Position numbers and translations under genes: made by a program. A DNA stretch of 64,000 nucleotides from contig CBDAQK010000006.1 of NCBI GenBank assembly GCA_965199005.1, positions 1,364,001-1,428,000 on the forward strand, given 5' to 3'. The notes under the pieces were generated by a model that was not told the DNA's origin, searched no databases, and saw nothing but the letters and a program-made list of their open reading frames with translations. This stretch comes from LMUY01 sp965199005 (GTDB lineage: Bacteria; Pseudomonadota; Alphaproteobacteria; Acetobacterales; Acetobacteraceae). Below, piece after piece: positions 56,979-64,000 of this stretch. Numbering within the stretch: the stretch's first letter is position 1; the number at the start of each line of letters is the position of its first letter.

Positions 56979-57938
56979 ATGCAAGTTCTTCCTTTGGCGG
57001 CCCTGCTGGTCTTCGCCATACCCGCCACCGCGGCAACCCTGCGTGGGGGCACGACCCTGTCGGCTTCGCAGGTCCGCCTGTCGGATTTATGGGATGGGGT
57101 GGACAACGACCGCGCCATCGGCCCAAGCCCGGATCCGGGCGGCCGCATCATCGTGGAGGCGGCGCAGCTCGGCGCCATCGCCCGCCAGTTCAGCGTCGAT
57201 TGGCAGCCCAGCAATACTGGGGAGCGCATCGTACTGGAGCGGCCCGGCCGGGCCTTTCCACGGGAGGACGCCATGGCGGCGCTGCATACCGCGCTGGCCG
57301 TCGCCGGGGTGGCGGCCGACGCCGACGTGGAGATGCCGGGCTTCTCCCCGCCGCTGGTTCCAGCGGAGGCTACGGGCAAGGCAGAGGTCGGGCAGCTCGA
57401 CTACAATCCCGTGAGCGGCAACTTCACGGCCGTGCTGTCGATCACGGCGCCCGGAATGGCGCCGGCCCATGCCCGCCTGTCCGGCCGGATCGTCGAGATG
57501 GTGGAGGTGCCGGTGGCCGTCCGCCGCATGATGCCGGGCGACATCGTAGGCCCGGCGGATGTCCAAATGTCGCGGCTGCGCGCCAACGCCGTCCGCGCCG
57601 ATGTGGCGCAGTTGCCCGCACAAGCGATCGGCATGGCGCTGCGCCACCCGGTGGGACCCGGTGCCCCCCTGCCGCTAGCCGATCTCGGACGTCCCCTGCT
57701 GGTGGAAAGAGGCGACGCCGTGCAGATGCGGCTGGAAACGCCGGGCATCTCCGTCGAGGCGCAGGGGGTGGCCATGGATGGCGGCTCCGTTGGCGAGCAC
57801 GTACGCGTGCTGAACGCCGCCTCCCGCGCCATCGTCGATGCCGAGGTCGTGTCGGCCGGCCGTGTCCGCGTCAGTGGAACTGCGCCGGTTCTGCTGCCGC
57901 CAGGTGCGCCGATTCCAGTTAAGGTGGCCGCGCGATGA
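56979..57938 (+). CDS. flgA: flagellar P-ring assembly chaperone FlgA
   Basis: 319 residues. Signal peptide (MQVLPLAALLVFAIPATA), a variable N-domain and the C-terminal SAF-type domain (VPVAVRRMMPGDIVGPADVQMSRLRANAV; LLVERGDAVQMRLETPGISVEAQGVAMDGGSVGEHVRVLNAASRAIVDAEVV). FlgA is periplasmic and helps FlgI form the P ring. Starts five bases after flgG and overlaps flgH by four bases. The frame is open far upstream but only as shadow. Confidence 0.92.
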   Translation: MQVLPLAALLVFAIPATAATLRGGTTLSASQVRLSDLWDGVDNDRAIGPSPDPGGRIIVEAAQLGAIARQFSVDWQPSNTGERIVLERPGRAFPREDAMAALHTALAVAGVAADADVEMPGFSPPLVPAEATGKAEVGQLDYNPVSGNFTAVLSITAPGMAPAHARLSGRIVEMVEVPVAVRRMMPGDIVGPADVQMSRLRANAVRADVAQLPAQAIGMALRHPVGPGAPLPLADLGRPLLVERGDAVQMRLETPGISVEAQGVAMDGGSVGEHVRVLNAASRAIVDAEVVSAGRVRVSGTAPVLLPPGAPIPVKVAAR

Positions 57939-58660
57939 GGGCCGCCCTGCTGCTGACGACGGCGCTGGCCTTGTCCGGCTGTGGCGTGCTGTCGCATTTG
58001 GCGGACGTCGGGAAGCCGCCGGAAATGACGCCGATCACGAACCCGACGCAGGACCCGAGTTGGCGCCCCGTGAGCATGCCGATGCCGAAACCGGTGCCGG
58101 TTCCCATTGCGGCCAACAGCCTGTGGCGCTCTGGCAGCCGGGCGTTCTTCAAGGACCAACGTGCGGCACAGGTGGGCGACATCCTGACGGTTCTGGTCAA
58201 TATCGCCGACACCGCCGCCCTGGCGAACGCCACCGGCACCACGCGCACGGGCACGGAGTCGGTGGGCATACCAAACCTGGTAGGGCTGGAGAACAAGGCC
58301 ACCGCAGCAGGCGTCGACCCGAAGAACTTGCTGAACACCAACAGCACCAACGCCAACACCGGCACCGGAACGATCGCGCGCAACGAGACGGTGACGGTTC
58401 GGCTGGCCGGGGTGGTGACGCAGGTGCTGCCCAACGGCAATTTGGTGGTGGCAGCCCGGCAGGAGGTTCGGGTGAACAGCGAGCTGCGCGACCTGCAAGT
58501 GACCGGCATCGTGCGCCCGCAGGACATCCAGAGCGACAACACCGTCCTGCACGACCGGATGGCGGAAGCGCGCATCGTCTACGGCGGGCGCGGCACGCTG
58601 ACCGACCTGCAAACGCCGCGCTACGGCCAGCAGATCATGGATGCGCTGCTACCGTTCTAG
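57935..58660 (+). CDS. flgH: flagellar L-ring protein FlgH
   Basis: 241 residues. Lipoprotein signal (MRAALLLTTALALSGCG, lipobox LSGC). Conserved FlgH parts: SLWRSGSRAFFKDQRAAQVGDILTVLVNIADTA, NETVTVRLAGVVTQVLPNGNLVVAARQEVRVNSELRDLQVTGIVRPQDI and the end GRGTLTDLQTPRYGQQIMDALLPF. Forms the outer-membrane bushing. Last gene of the flgF operon. Confidence 0.96.
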   Translation: MRAALLLTTALALSGCGVLSHLADVGKPPEMTPITNPTQDPSWRPVSMPMPKPVPVPIAANSLWRSGSRAFFKDQRAAQVGDILTVLVNIADTAALANATGTTRTGTESVGIPNLVGLENKATAAGVDPKNLLNTNSTNANTGTGTIARNETVTVRLAGVVTQVLPNGNLVVAARQEVRVNSELRDLQVTGIVRPQDIQSDNTVLHDRMAEARIVYGGRGTLTDLQTPRYGQQIMDALLPF

Positions 58661-58809
58661 CGGCGCGAGGAAGACACGCCGAGCTAGGGTTGGCCGGGTT
58701 CGAATACGTCAAGCAAGTGGACGTCGCCGGAGAGTCGCGAACAGCTATCCACCGAGCGTGCCAACCCTGGCCGGAGCCGGCTGGCCTCACTTCCAGCCCG
58801 CACCCGCCG

Positions 58810-59235
58810 TCAGCCGTCGCGGTGGACGCGCTCCATGCGCTCGTGCCGCTCCTGCGCCTCGATCGACAAGGTGGCGATCGGGCGGGCCTCCAGCCGGCGC
58901 AAGCCGATGGGCTCGCCGGTATCCTCGCAATACCCGTAGGTGCCCCCCTCGATCCGCAACAGCGCCTGGTCGATCTTGCTGATCAGCTTGCGCGCACGGT
59001 CCCGGGTCCGCAGCTCCAGGGCTCGATCCGTCTCCACACTTGCACGATCGGTAATGTCGGCCTCGTGGATGCCTCCCTCGGACAAACTCGCCAAAGTTCC
59101 GTCAGCGTCACGCAGCAATTCATTACGCCACCGTATCAACTTCTGGCGGAAGTACTCCGATTGACGCGCATCCATGAACTCCTCGTCCTCGCCAGGACGG
59201 TAGTCGGGGGGCAGGGTCAGCAACATCTGTGCCAT
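58810..59235 (-). CDS. dksA: RNA polymerase-binding transcription factor DksA
   Basis: 141 residues. Coiled coil with the tip acidic motif D60-x-x-D63-x-A65 (EADITDRAS) and the C-terminal region GGTYGYCEDTGEPIGLRRLEARPIATLSIEAQERHE. Only Cys103 of the four zinc-finger cysteines of E. coli DksA is kept; Thr, Arg/Leu and Ser replace the others. Reduced-cysteine forms occur in DksA-type proteins of alphaproteobacteria. It acts with ppGpp on RNA polymerase during the stringent response. Located between flgH (convergent) and fliX. Confidence 0.93.
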   Translation of the reverse strand: MAQMLLTLPPDYRPGEDEEFMDARQSEYFRQKLIRWRNELLRDADGTLASLSEGGIHEADITDRASVETDRALELRTRDRARKLISKIDQALLRIEGGTYGYCEDTGEPIGLRRLEARPIATLSIEAQERHERMERVHRDG

Positions 59236-59399
59236 CCTTCGCGCTACACGCGCCCCCAGCCTGGATGGCAGGGGTGCCGTTTCGCGGGTGTATAACGATG
59301 CAAGTTCGTGTCGCCAAGGGGACGGATGCCACCCCGCGCGTGATTAAAGCCCATAATGTCAGCGGCCTCGCGACCCGTCCCGTCAGTGCAGCGAAACGG

Positions 59400-59801
59400 T
59401 CACATCGACCGCCGGGCCAACTCGACCCGCACGCGAAGCGAAACGGATGCCAGGGTTGCCTTCAGCGCTGGGTCGGCAGCCTCGGGGCAGTGGTCCGCCA
59501 ATGCGGCCAGGCGCTCCAACGTGCCCGGATCCACGTCGCCATCGAGCAGTTCGTGCTGCAGCGCCGCCAAGCCCTCCAGCATGGCGCGCCCATGCTTACG
59601 GGCCTGCCGGTCGCGGGTCGGCCCGTCCTCCACCTGTTGCAACAGCAACATGCCGTCCAGCGATGCCGCCGAGGCTGCCGCGGCCGGCGCAGCCCCCTCG
59701 GCCGTCCCGGGCGTCGTCACGGCAAATCCGCCATTGCCTGCCGCCCGGCGCGCGCCGGTGCCCGCCACGGCCGGCGGTCCGACCCGTCCTACGCTTACCA
59801 T
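59400..59801 (-). CDS. fliX: class II flagellar assembly regulator FliX
   Basis: 133 residues from ATG 59801 (MVSVGRVGPPAVAGTGARRA), near the 139 residues of Caulobacter FliX. The C-terminal half SLDGMLLLQQVEDGPTRDRQARKHGRAMLEGLAALQHELLDGDVDPGTLERLAAL fits FliX. FliX works with FlbD to couple basal-body assembly to sigma-54-dependent transcription, and in Caulobacter fliX is divergent from flgI, the same arrangement as here. A sigma-54 promoter lies in the intervening 198 bases and faces flgI. Confidence 0.85.
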   Translation of the reverse strand: MVSVGRVGPPAVAGTGARRAAGNGGFAVTTPGTAEGAAPAAAASAASLDGMLLLQQVEDGPTRDRQARKHGRAMLEGLAALQHELLDGDVDPGTLERLAALADHCPEAADPALKATLASVSLRVRVELARRSM

Positions 59802-59909
59802 CCAGCGGACCTCATCAACCCGGCTCCTTCTACCCATCCCGGCAAAATTTGCCGGGGCATTTTGCGCGGGCGAACCCCAGACTTCCAGGGTTTCCGCAGG
59901 TTTCGGGGC

Positions 59910-59924
59910 TGGCACGCTGCTTGC
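59910..59924 (+). promoter_or_regulatory. sigma-54 (RpoN) promoter of flgI operon
   Basis: TGGCACG-CTGC-TTGC fits the consensus exactly, with ten bases between GG and GC. The predicted start site is near 59936, about 64 bases before the flgI start. Same type as the promoter of flgF. Confidence 0.8.
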
Positions 59925-59999
59925 GCTCTCCTCAGCGGGCGCCCCGACAAGGCGCAGAGTGCCGTGTAAAGCTAAACGACCTGGAAAGACCCAAGAAAC

Positions 60000-61094
60000 G
60001 TGCGATCCCTCATGCTCGCCGCCGCCCTGTTATTCCTACCCGTGATGGCACTCGGCCAGGTCAGGATCAAAGACATCGCCGACGTCGAAGGCATCCGGGA
60101 GAACCAGTTGGTCGGCTACGGGCTCGTCGTCGGGCTGAATGGCACCGGGGACCGGCTCAACACCTCGGTGTTCACCCGGCAATCGCTGATCGGCATGCTG
60201 GAGCGCCTCGGCGTCAACACGCGCGACCAGGAAACCAAGCTGGAGACCAAGAACGTCGCCGCCGTGATGGTCACGGCCACCCTGCCCGCCTTTGCGCGCG
60301 GCGGCAGCCGCATCGACGTCAGCGTCTCGGCCCTGGGTGACGCCAAGGATCTCACGGGGGGCACGCTGCTGGTCACCCCGCTGCTTGGCGCGGACGGCGA
60401 GGTCTATGGCGTCGCCCAGGGCGCGCTGTCCACCGGCGCCATCTCCGCTCGCGGGGCGGCGACATCCGTCACCCGCAACGTTCCCACCGCGGCGCGCATC
60501 GCCAACGGCGCCACGGTGGAGAAGGAGGTACCCTACGCCCTCGGCGCCCACCCGGTCCTGCGCCTGGGCCTTCGCAACCCCGACCTGACGACCGCGCGCC
60601 GCATGGCCGCCGTCATCAATGCAAGCCTCGGTAGCGGCACCGCCAACGCCCGCGACCCCCGCACCGTCGCACTCGACCTCGGCAACCGCGACGTCATCGA
60701 TGCACTCGGGCGCATCGAGGACCTCCGGGTGGAGCCGGACATGCCGGCGGTGGTGGTGATCGACGAGGCGAGCGGCACGATCGTCATGGGGGCCAACGTG
60801 CGCGTCAGCACCGTTGCTATCGCCCAGGGTAACCTCACCATCCGCGTGACCGAGACGCCCCAGGTATCGCAGCCCGGGCCGCTCTCGAACGGCACGACGA
60901 CGACCGTGCCCCGCACCAACGTCCAAGTCGACGATTCGTCGGATAAGCGGCTGGGCATCATCCAGGGCAGCGTGACGCTGCGCGACCTGGTGGGCAGCCT
61001 CAACTCTCTCGGGATAGGACCGCGCGACATGATCAGCATCCTCCAATCCATCAAGGCAGCCGGCGCGCTGCAAGCCGACCTGCAGGTGCGCTGA
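60000..61094 (+). CDS. flgI: flagellar P-ring protein FlgI
   Basis: 364 residues from GTG 60000; an ATG at 60012 (MLAAALLFLPVMALGQ) is the alternative and equally fits the signal peptide. The conserved VRIKDIADVEGIRENQLVGYGLVVGLNGTGD and SVSALGDAKDLTGGTLLVTPLLGADGEVYGVAQG identify FlgI. Periplasmic ring around the rod. First gene of flgI-flgJ-flgN-like; transcribed from the sigma-54 promoter. Confidence 0.97.
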   Translation: MRSLMLAAALLFLPVMALGQVRIKDIADVEGIRENQLVGYGLVVGLNGTGDRLNTSVFTRQSLIGMLERLGVNTRDQETKLETKNVAAVMVTATLPAFARGGSRIDVSVSALGDAKDLTGGTLLVTPLLGADGEVYGVAQGALSTGAISARGAATSVTRNVPTAARIANGATVEKEVPYALGAHPVLRLGLRNPDLTTARRMAAVINASLGSGTANARDPRTVALDLGNRDVIDALGRIEDLRVEPDMPAVVVIDEASGTIVMGANVRVSTVAIAQGNLTIRVTETPQVSQPGPLSNGTTTTVPRTNVQVDDSSDKRLGIIQGSVTLRDLVGSLNSLGIGPRDMISILQSIKAAGALQADLQVR

Positions 61095-61095
61095 G

Positions 61096-61389
61096 ATGGA
61101 CGCGCCAGCCATCGCCACCAATCTGCCGCCCGCGCAGGTCCAGAAGGCCTGGAAGGCTGCGCAGGATTTCGAGGCGATGACGCTCAACCAGTTCCTCACC
61201 CCCATGTTCGACACCGTCGACACCTCCGGCGGCCCGTTCGGCGGCGGCGAGGGCGAGACCTCATGGAAGCCGATGATGATTGATGCGATGGCCAAGAACA
61301 TGGCCAAAGCAGGCGGGCTGGGCCTGGCCGCACCGGTCTTCCGGCAAATGATCCAGATGCAAGAGGCCAAAAACGGGAGCGCAGCATGA
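61096..61389 (+). CDS. flgJ: rod-binding protein FlgJ (short form, no muramidase)
   Basis: 97 residues. Matches only the N-terminal rod-binding domain of FlgJ (AAQDFEAMTLNQFLTPMFDTVDTSGGPFGGGEGETSWKPMMIDAMAKNMAKAGGLGLA). The peptidoglycan-hydrolase half found in enterobacteria is absent, as is usual in alphaproteobacteria. It starts one base after flgI and overlaps the next gene by four bases. Confidence 0.93.
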   Translation: MDAPAIATNLPPAQVQKAWKAAQDFEAMTLNQFLTPMFDTVDTSGGPFGGGEGETSWKPMMIDAMAKNMAKAGGLGLAAPVFRQMIQMQEAKNGSAA

Positions 61390-61775
61390 CGCAAGACCTG
61401 GTCAACGCGACGGAACACCTGGCCGATGCCCTGGCCGCGGAGAACACGGCATTGCGGGCGCTGGACCTGCGCGCGGCCGGGCAAATGTTGGCCGAAAAGC
61501 AGACCGCCACGGAGAATTTCAGCGCTGCCCAGCGCCGGACGATTGCCACACGGCCGGCGCTCGACACGAAGGCGCTGCGGGCCGCGGCCCTTCGGCTGAA
61601 ATTGGAAACCGACGAGAACCGCCGGCTGCTGGAGCGGGCGATCGGGGTGCAGACCCGTGTGCTCGGCATCCTCGCCAGCGCCGCCCGCGCCGCCGATCCC
61701 ACGCCCCGCTACGCCAGGTCCGGGGTTTATGCCAAGCGCGCGACCTCCAGTTGGGCATTGTCCGCCAGCGCATGA
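61386..61775 (+). CDS. probable FlgN-like flagellar chaperone
   Basis: 129 residues, nearly all helical. N-terminal half DLVNATEHLADALAAENTALRALDLRAAGQMLAEKQTATENFSAAQRR has the FlgN-type pattern of a long coiled helix with '(L)(A)..LA..KQ....'. FlgN binds the hook-filament junction proteins FlgK and FlgL before export. It ends the flgI operon. The match is by pattern and context, so moderate confidence. Confidence 0.65.
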   Translation: MTQDLVNATEHLADALAAENTALRALDLRAAGQMLAEKQTATENFSAAQRRTIATRPALDTKALRAAALRLKLETDENRRLLERAIGVQTRVLGILASAARAADPTPRYARSGVYAKRATSSWALSASA

Positions 61776-61806
61776 TTTTTCCGCAACGGCGTGCTATCGC
61801 CGGGTC

Positions 61807-62763
61807 ATGGCGGATTTCAATTTTCTGCTGCCACCCGGCGCGTTCCCGGCCGATGGCGGAGGTGCTTACGTCCGAGGCCTCGCGGCTGCGCTGACCGCCG
61901 CAGGGCATTCGATTTCGTACGGCGACGGCCCGGCCGGGGCCATTCGGGTCGTCGACGGCCGGGCGCTGCCGTCCATCGCCGCCGGGCAACTCGAAGGCGC
62001 CGTCGGGTTGATCCATCACACGACCGCCTTGGCGCCGGACGCGCAACACGAGGCAATCCACACCGCGGAACGGGAACGCCTGCCCCTGTTACGCCGGGTC
62101 ATCGTGACGAGCGAGGCTGTGCGGGAACGGCTGGTTGGTGAATTCGGCCTCGACACGTCTGCGGCCATGGTGGTTCGTCCGGGCGTGCCGGAGGCGCCGC
62201 GGAGCACCGGGTCCGGCGGTCCGCATTGCACGCTGCTGACGGTCGGTGCGCTGGTGCCGCGCAAGGGGCACGCCGTATTGCTGAACGCCCTCGCGCGGCT
62301 GTTCGACCTGCCCTGGCGGCTGGTGCTGGTGGGCGACGCCACGCGCGACCCCGAGTATGCGGCGTCGCTCCACGAGCAGGTGGCGAAGGCGGGTTGCGCC
62401 GAGCGGGTGCGCTTCGCCGGCCTGCTGGACGCGGCAGGGTTGGAGACGGAATGGCGCGCGGCGGATATCTTCGCCCTGGCAACCGAATGGGAGGGCTACA
62501 GTGCCCCCCTTGCCGAGGCGCTCCGCCGGGGCTTGCCGGTCGCCGTCACAGCCGGCGGCCAGGCGGCCGAATCGGTGACACCCGAAACCGGCGTGGTCTG
62601 TGCGCCCGGCGATACGGTCACGCTCTCGAAATCCCTGCGCCGGCTGATCTTTGACACCCGGTTGCGGGCGGACATGGCCGAAGCCGCCTGGGAGCTGGGC
62701 CAAACACTCCCGGACTGGCCCACCCAAGCGGCACGGTTCGTCGAAGCCACCGCATGCTCCTAG
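61807..62763 (+). CDS. glycosyltransferase family 4 (GT-B)
   Basis: 318 residues from ATG 61807. Acceptor domain start FLLPPGAFPADGGGAYVRGLAAAL; donor domain LLTVGALVPRKGHAVLLNALARLFDLPWRLVLVGDATRDPEYAASLHEQVAKAG, VRFAGLLDAAGLETEWRAADIFALATEWEGYSAPLAEALRRGLPVAVTAGGQAAESV, the EX7E-type segment of family 4. No signal peptide. It follows the flagellar block by about 30 bases and overlaps the kinase gene by ten bases. A role in flagellin or surface glycosylation is possible but unsupported. Distinct from the GT4 at 24755. Confidence 0.85.
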   Translation: MADFNFLLPPGAFPADGGGAYVRGLAAALTAAGHSISYGDGPAGAIRVVDGRALPSIAAGQLEGAVGLIHHTTALAPDAQHEAIHTAERERLPLLRRVIVTSEAVRERLVGEFGLDTSAAMVVRPGVPEAPRSTGSGGPHCTLLTVGALVPRKGHAVLLNALARLFDLPWRLVLVGDATRDPEYAASLHEQVAKAGCAERVRFAGLLDAAGLETEWRAADIFALATEWEGYSAPLAEALRRGLPVAVTAGGQAAESVTPETGVVCAPGDTVTLSKSLRRLIFDTRLRADMAEAAWELGQTLPDWPTQAARFVEATACS

Positions 62764-64000
62764 GCTGCATTGCCGACGATTTCACCGGCGCGACCGACCT
62801 GGCATCCACCCTGGTCCGCGGCGGGATGCGCACGGTGCAACTCATCGGCGTCCCGGCCGGAGCAATTCCGGACGTGGATGCCGTCGTCATTGCCCTGAAA
62901 GCCCGCACGAACCCGGCAGGCGAGGCGGTCCGCGAAAGCTTGGCGGCGCTTCGCTGGCTGCAGGAAGCCGGCTGCCGCCAGGTGTTTCAGAAATACTGCT
63001 CGACCTTCGACAGCACGCAGGCCGGTAATATCGGCCCAGTGGCCGACGCGTTGGTGGATGCGCTGGGGTGCGGGTTTGCCCTCGCCTGTCCCGCGCTTCC
63101 AGCCAATAACCGCTTCGTGTTCCAGGGCCATCTGTTCGTGGGCGCTGCATTGCTGAGCGAAAGCGGGATGGAGAACCACCCGTTGACACCGATGCGCGAT
63201 CCGAACCTGGTGCGCGTGCTGTCGCAGCAGACGGATGGCACGGTCGGGTTGGTGCCATGGACGATCGTGTCCCAGGGGACGGACGCAATCCGTCGTTCGC
63301 TGAATGCCCTCAAGGAGCAAGGACGCCGCTACGCCATCGTCGACGCGATCACCGAGGCTGATCTGCTGGCGATCGGCCAGGCCGCGTCACGGCACGCCTT
63401 GGTCACCGGGGGCTCGGGCGTCGCCATGGGGCTGCCCGGCAATTTCCGCCGGGCCGGGCTGTTGGCGGAGCAGGCGGACGTCGTTGCCCTGCCCCTGGCT
63501 CCGGGCCATGCGGCCGTGCTCGCCGGATCGTGCTCGCGGGCAACGCTGTATCAGCTCGGCGCTGCGCGTGACCGGGTCCCGACATTGGAACTCGATCCGC
63601 TGGTCACGCCCGACGCGGCTGAGATGGCGCGGCAAGCGCTGGCATGGGCAAGCGGCAAGCTGAGTGACCGCCCCGTCGTGATCGCCGCCTCCGCCCCGCC
63701 CGACCGCGTGGCGGCGCTGCAGGCCAAGCTTGGGCGGGACGCAGCAGGCAAGCTGGTCGAGGAGACATTGGCGATTGTCGCCGCCGGGTTGGTGGATGCA
63801 GGCGTGCGGCGCATGGTGGTCGCGGGTGGCGAGACCTCTGGGGCCGTGGTGTCGCGCCTAGGTATCCGCCGGCTGCGCATCGGGCAGGAGATCGACCCAG
63901 GTATTCCCTGGACCTACGCAGAGGGCGATGGGCCGCCGATGCGCCTGGCCCTCAAATCGGGGAATTTCGGCAGGCGGGATTTTTTCACGGCTGCATTCGA
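62754..64000 (+). CDS. otnK: four-carbon acid sugar kinase OtnK-like (3' end at window edge)
   Basis: 415 residues visible, open to the last base. MLLGCIADDFTGATDLASTLVRGGMRTVQLIG is the DUF1537/OtnK N-terminal phosphate-site signature, and GGETSGAVVSRLGIRRLRIGQEIDPGIPW with LALKSGNFGRRDFF the C-terminal nucleotide site, so only a few residues are missing. OtnK phosphorylates 3-oxo-tetronates and 4-carbon sugar acids such as threonate derivatives. The start ATG is inside the end of the glycosyltransferase. Aldolase, isomerase or dehydrogenase partners (OtnC/OtnI) are not visible. Confidence 0.9.
   Translation, partial: MLLGCIADDFTGATDLASTLVRGGMRTVQLIGVPAGAIPDVDAVVIALKARTNPAGEAVRESLAALRWLQEAGCRQVFQKYCSTFDSTQAGNIGPVADALVDALGCGFALACPALPANNRFVFQGHLFVGAALLSESGMENHPLTPMRDPNLVRVLSQQTDGTVGLVPWTIVSQGTDAIRRSLNALKEQGRRYAIVDAITEADLLAIGQAASRHALVTGGSGVAMGLPGNFRRAGLLAEQADVVALPLAPGHAAVLAGSCSRATLYQLGAARDRVPTLELDPLVTPDAAEMARQALAWASGKLSDRPVVIAASAPPDRVAALQAKLGRDAAGKLVEETLAIVAAGLVDAGVRRMVVAGGETSGAVVSRLGIRRLRIGQEIDPGIPWTYAEGDGPPMRLALKSGNFGRRDFFTAAF

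Noticed and set aside
54885..57938. 1017-residue version of the flgA reading frame
   Set aside because: Upstream two thirds run through fliL, flgF and flgG in another frame. Only the part from 56979 matches FlgA with a signal peptide.
60036..61484. 482-residue minus-strand frame opposite flgI
   Set aside because: No family pattern; flgI is unmistakable on the plus strand.

Overview
The window is GC-rich, densely coded DNA from an alphaproteobacterium. Gene content (FliX, a CckA-type hybrid kinase, DUF6468, an EipB/DUF1849 protein, a flhB-cckA junction) points to the Rhodospirillales, most likely an Acetobacteraceae-like bacterium; the family assignment is inference. Genes sit in tight strings with many 4-base start/stop overlaps (ATGA, GTGA, TTGA). 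No rRNA, tRNA, CRISPR array or intact insertion sequence was seen.

Layout. 1-2.8 kb: the 3' end of a flavin-dependent oxidoreductase, an overlapping MlaC-like/EipB-like envelope pair, and one unknown gene. 2.9-6.6 kb: eutB-eutC-amidohydrolase, three genes chained by 4-base overlaps, then a small membrane-anchored protein. 7.2-15.3 kb: a very large collagen-like protein (about 490 Gly-X-Y triplets, 108-bp tandem repeats, C-terminal DUF4214 units), followed 12 bases later by a three-part glycosyltransferase whose C-terminal domain resembles animal procollagen galactosyltransferases. 15.3-18.8 kb: an ECF sigma/anti-sigma pair divergent from an exported protein, a cytochrome b561 and a molybdopterin oxidoreductase; both sides carry the same promoter-like motif. 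18.9-20.6 kb: an acyl-CoA synthetase. 20.6-23.0 kb: an AT-richer stretch with a truncated Crp-like regulator, a GAF protein and hairpin repeats. 23.0-26.7 kb: asparagine synthetase and two glycosyltransferases. 26.7-39.2 kb: mainly housekeeping and accessory metabolism (YgfZ, AI-2E-type permease, flavin monooxygenase, MFS and MBL proteins, a DUF2075 ATPase, Ohr, an SDR, RadC, cytidine deaminase, RecA).

39.5-61.8 kb is a chemotaxis and flagellar cluster in several units: flgB-flgC-fliE-fliQ-fliR-flhB-cckA (minus), fliO-fliP (plus), fliL-fliM-DUF6468-motE-like-cheY-cheZ-TPR protein (minus), flgF-flgG-flgA-flgH (plus), dksA and fliX (minus), and flgI-flgJ-flgN-like (plus). It is interrupted by speD/speE and a decayed antitoxin gene. 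Two near-perfect sigma-54 promoters precede flgF and flgI. The window closes with a glycosyltransferase and a four-carbon sugar-acid kinase cut by the right edge.

The most unusual element is the collagen-like protein plus its adjoining glycosyltransferase. The collagen domain has Thr in many Y positions, little Pro and apparently no Lys. The likely reading is a surface or extracellular collagen whose threonines are glycosylated by the neighbour. This is inferred from sequence and context only.
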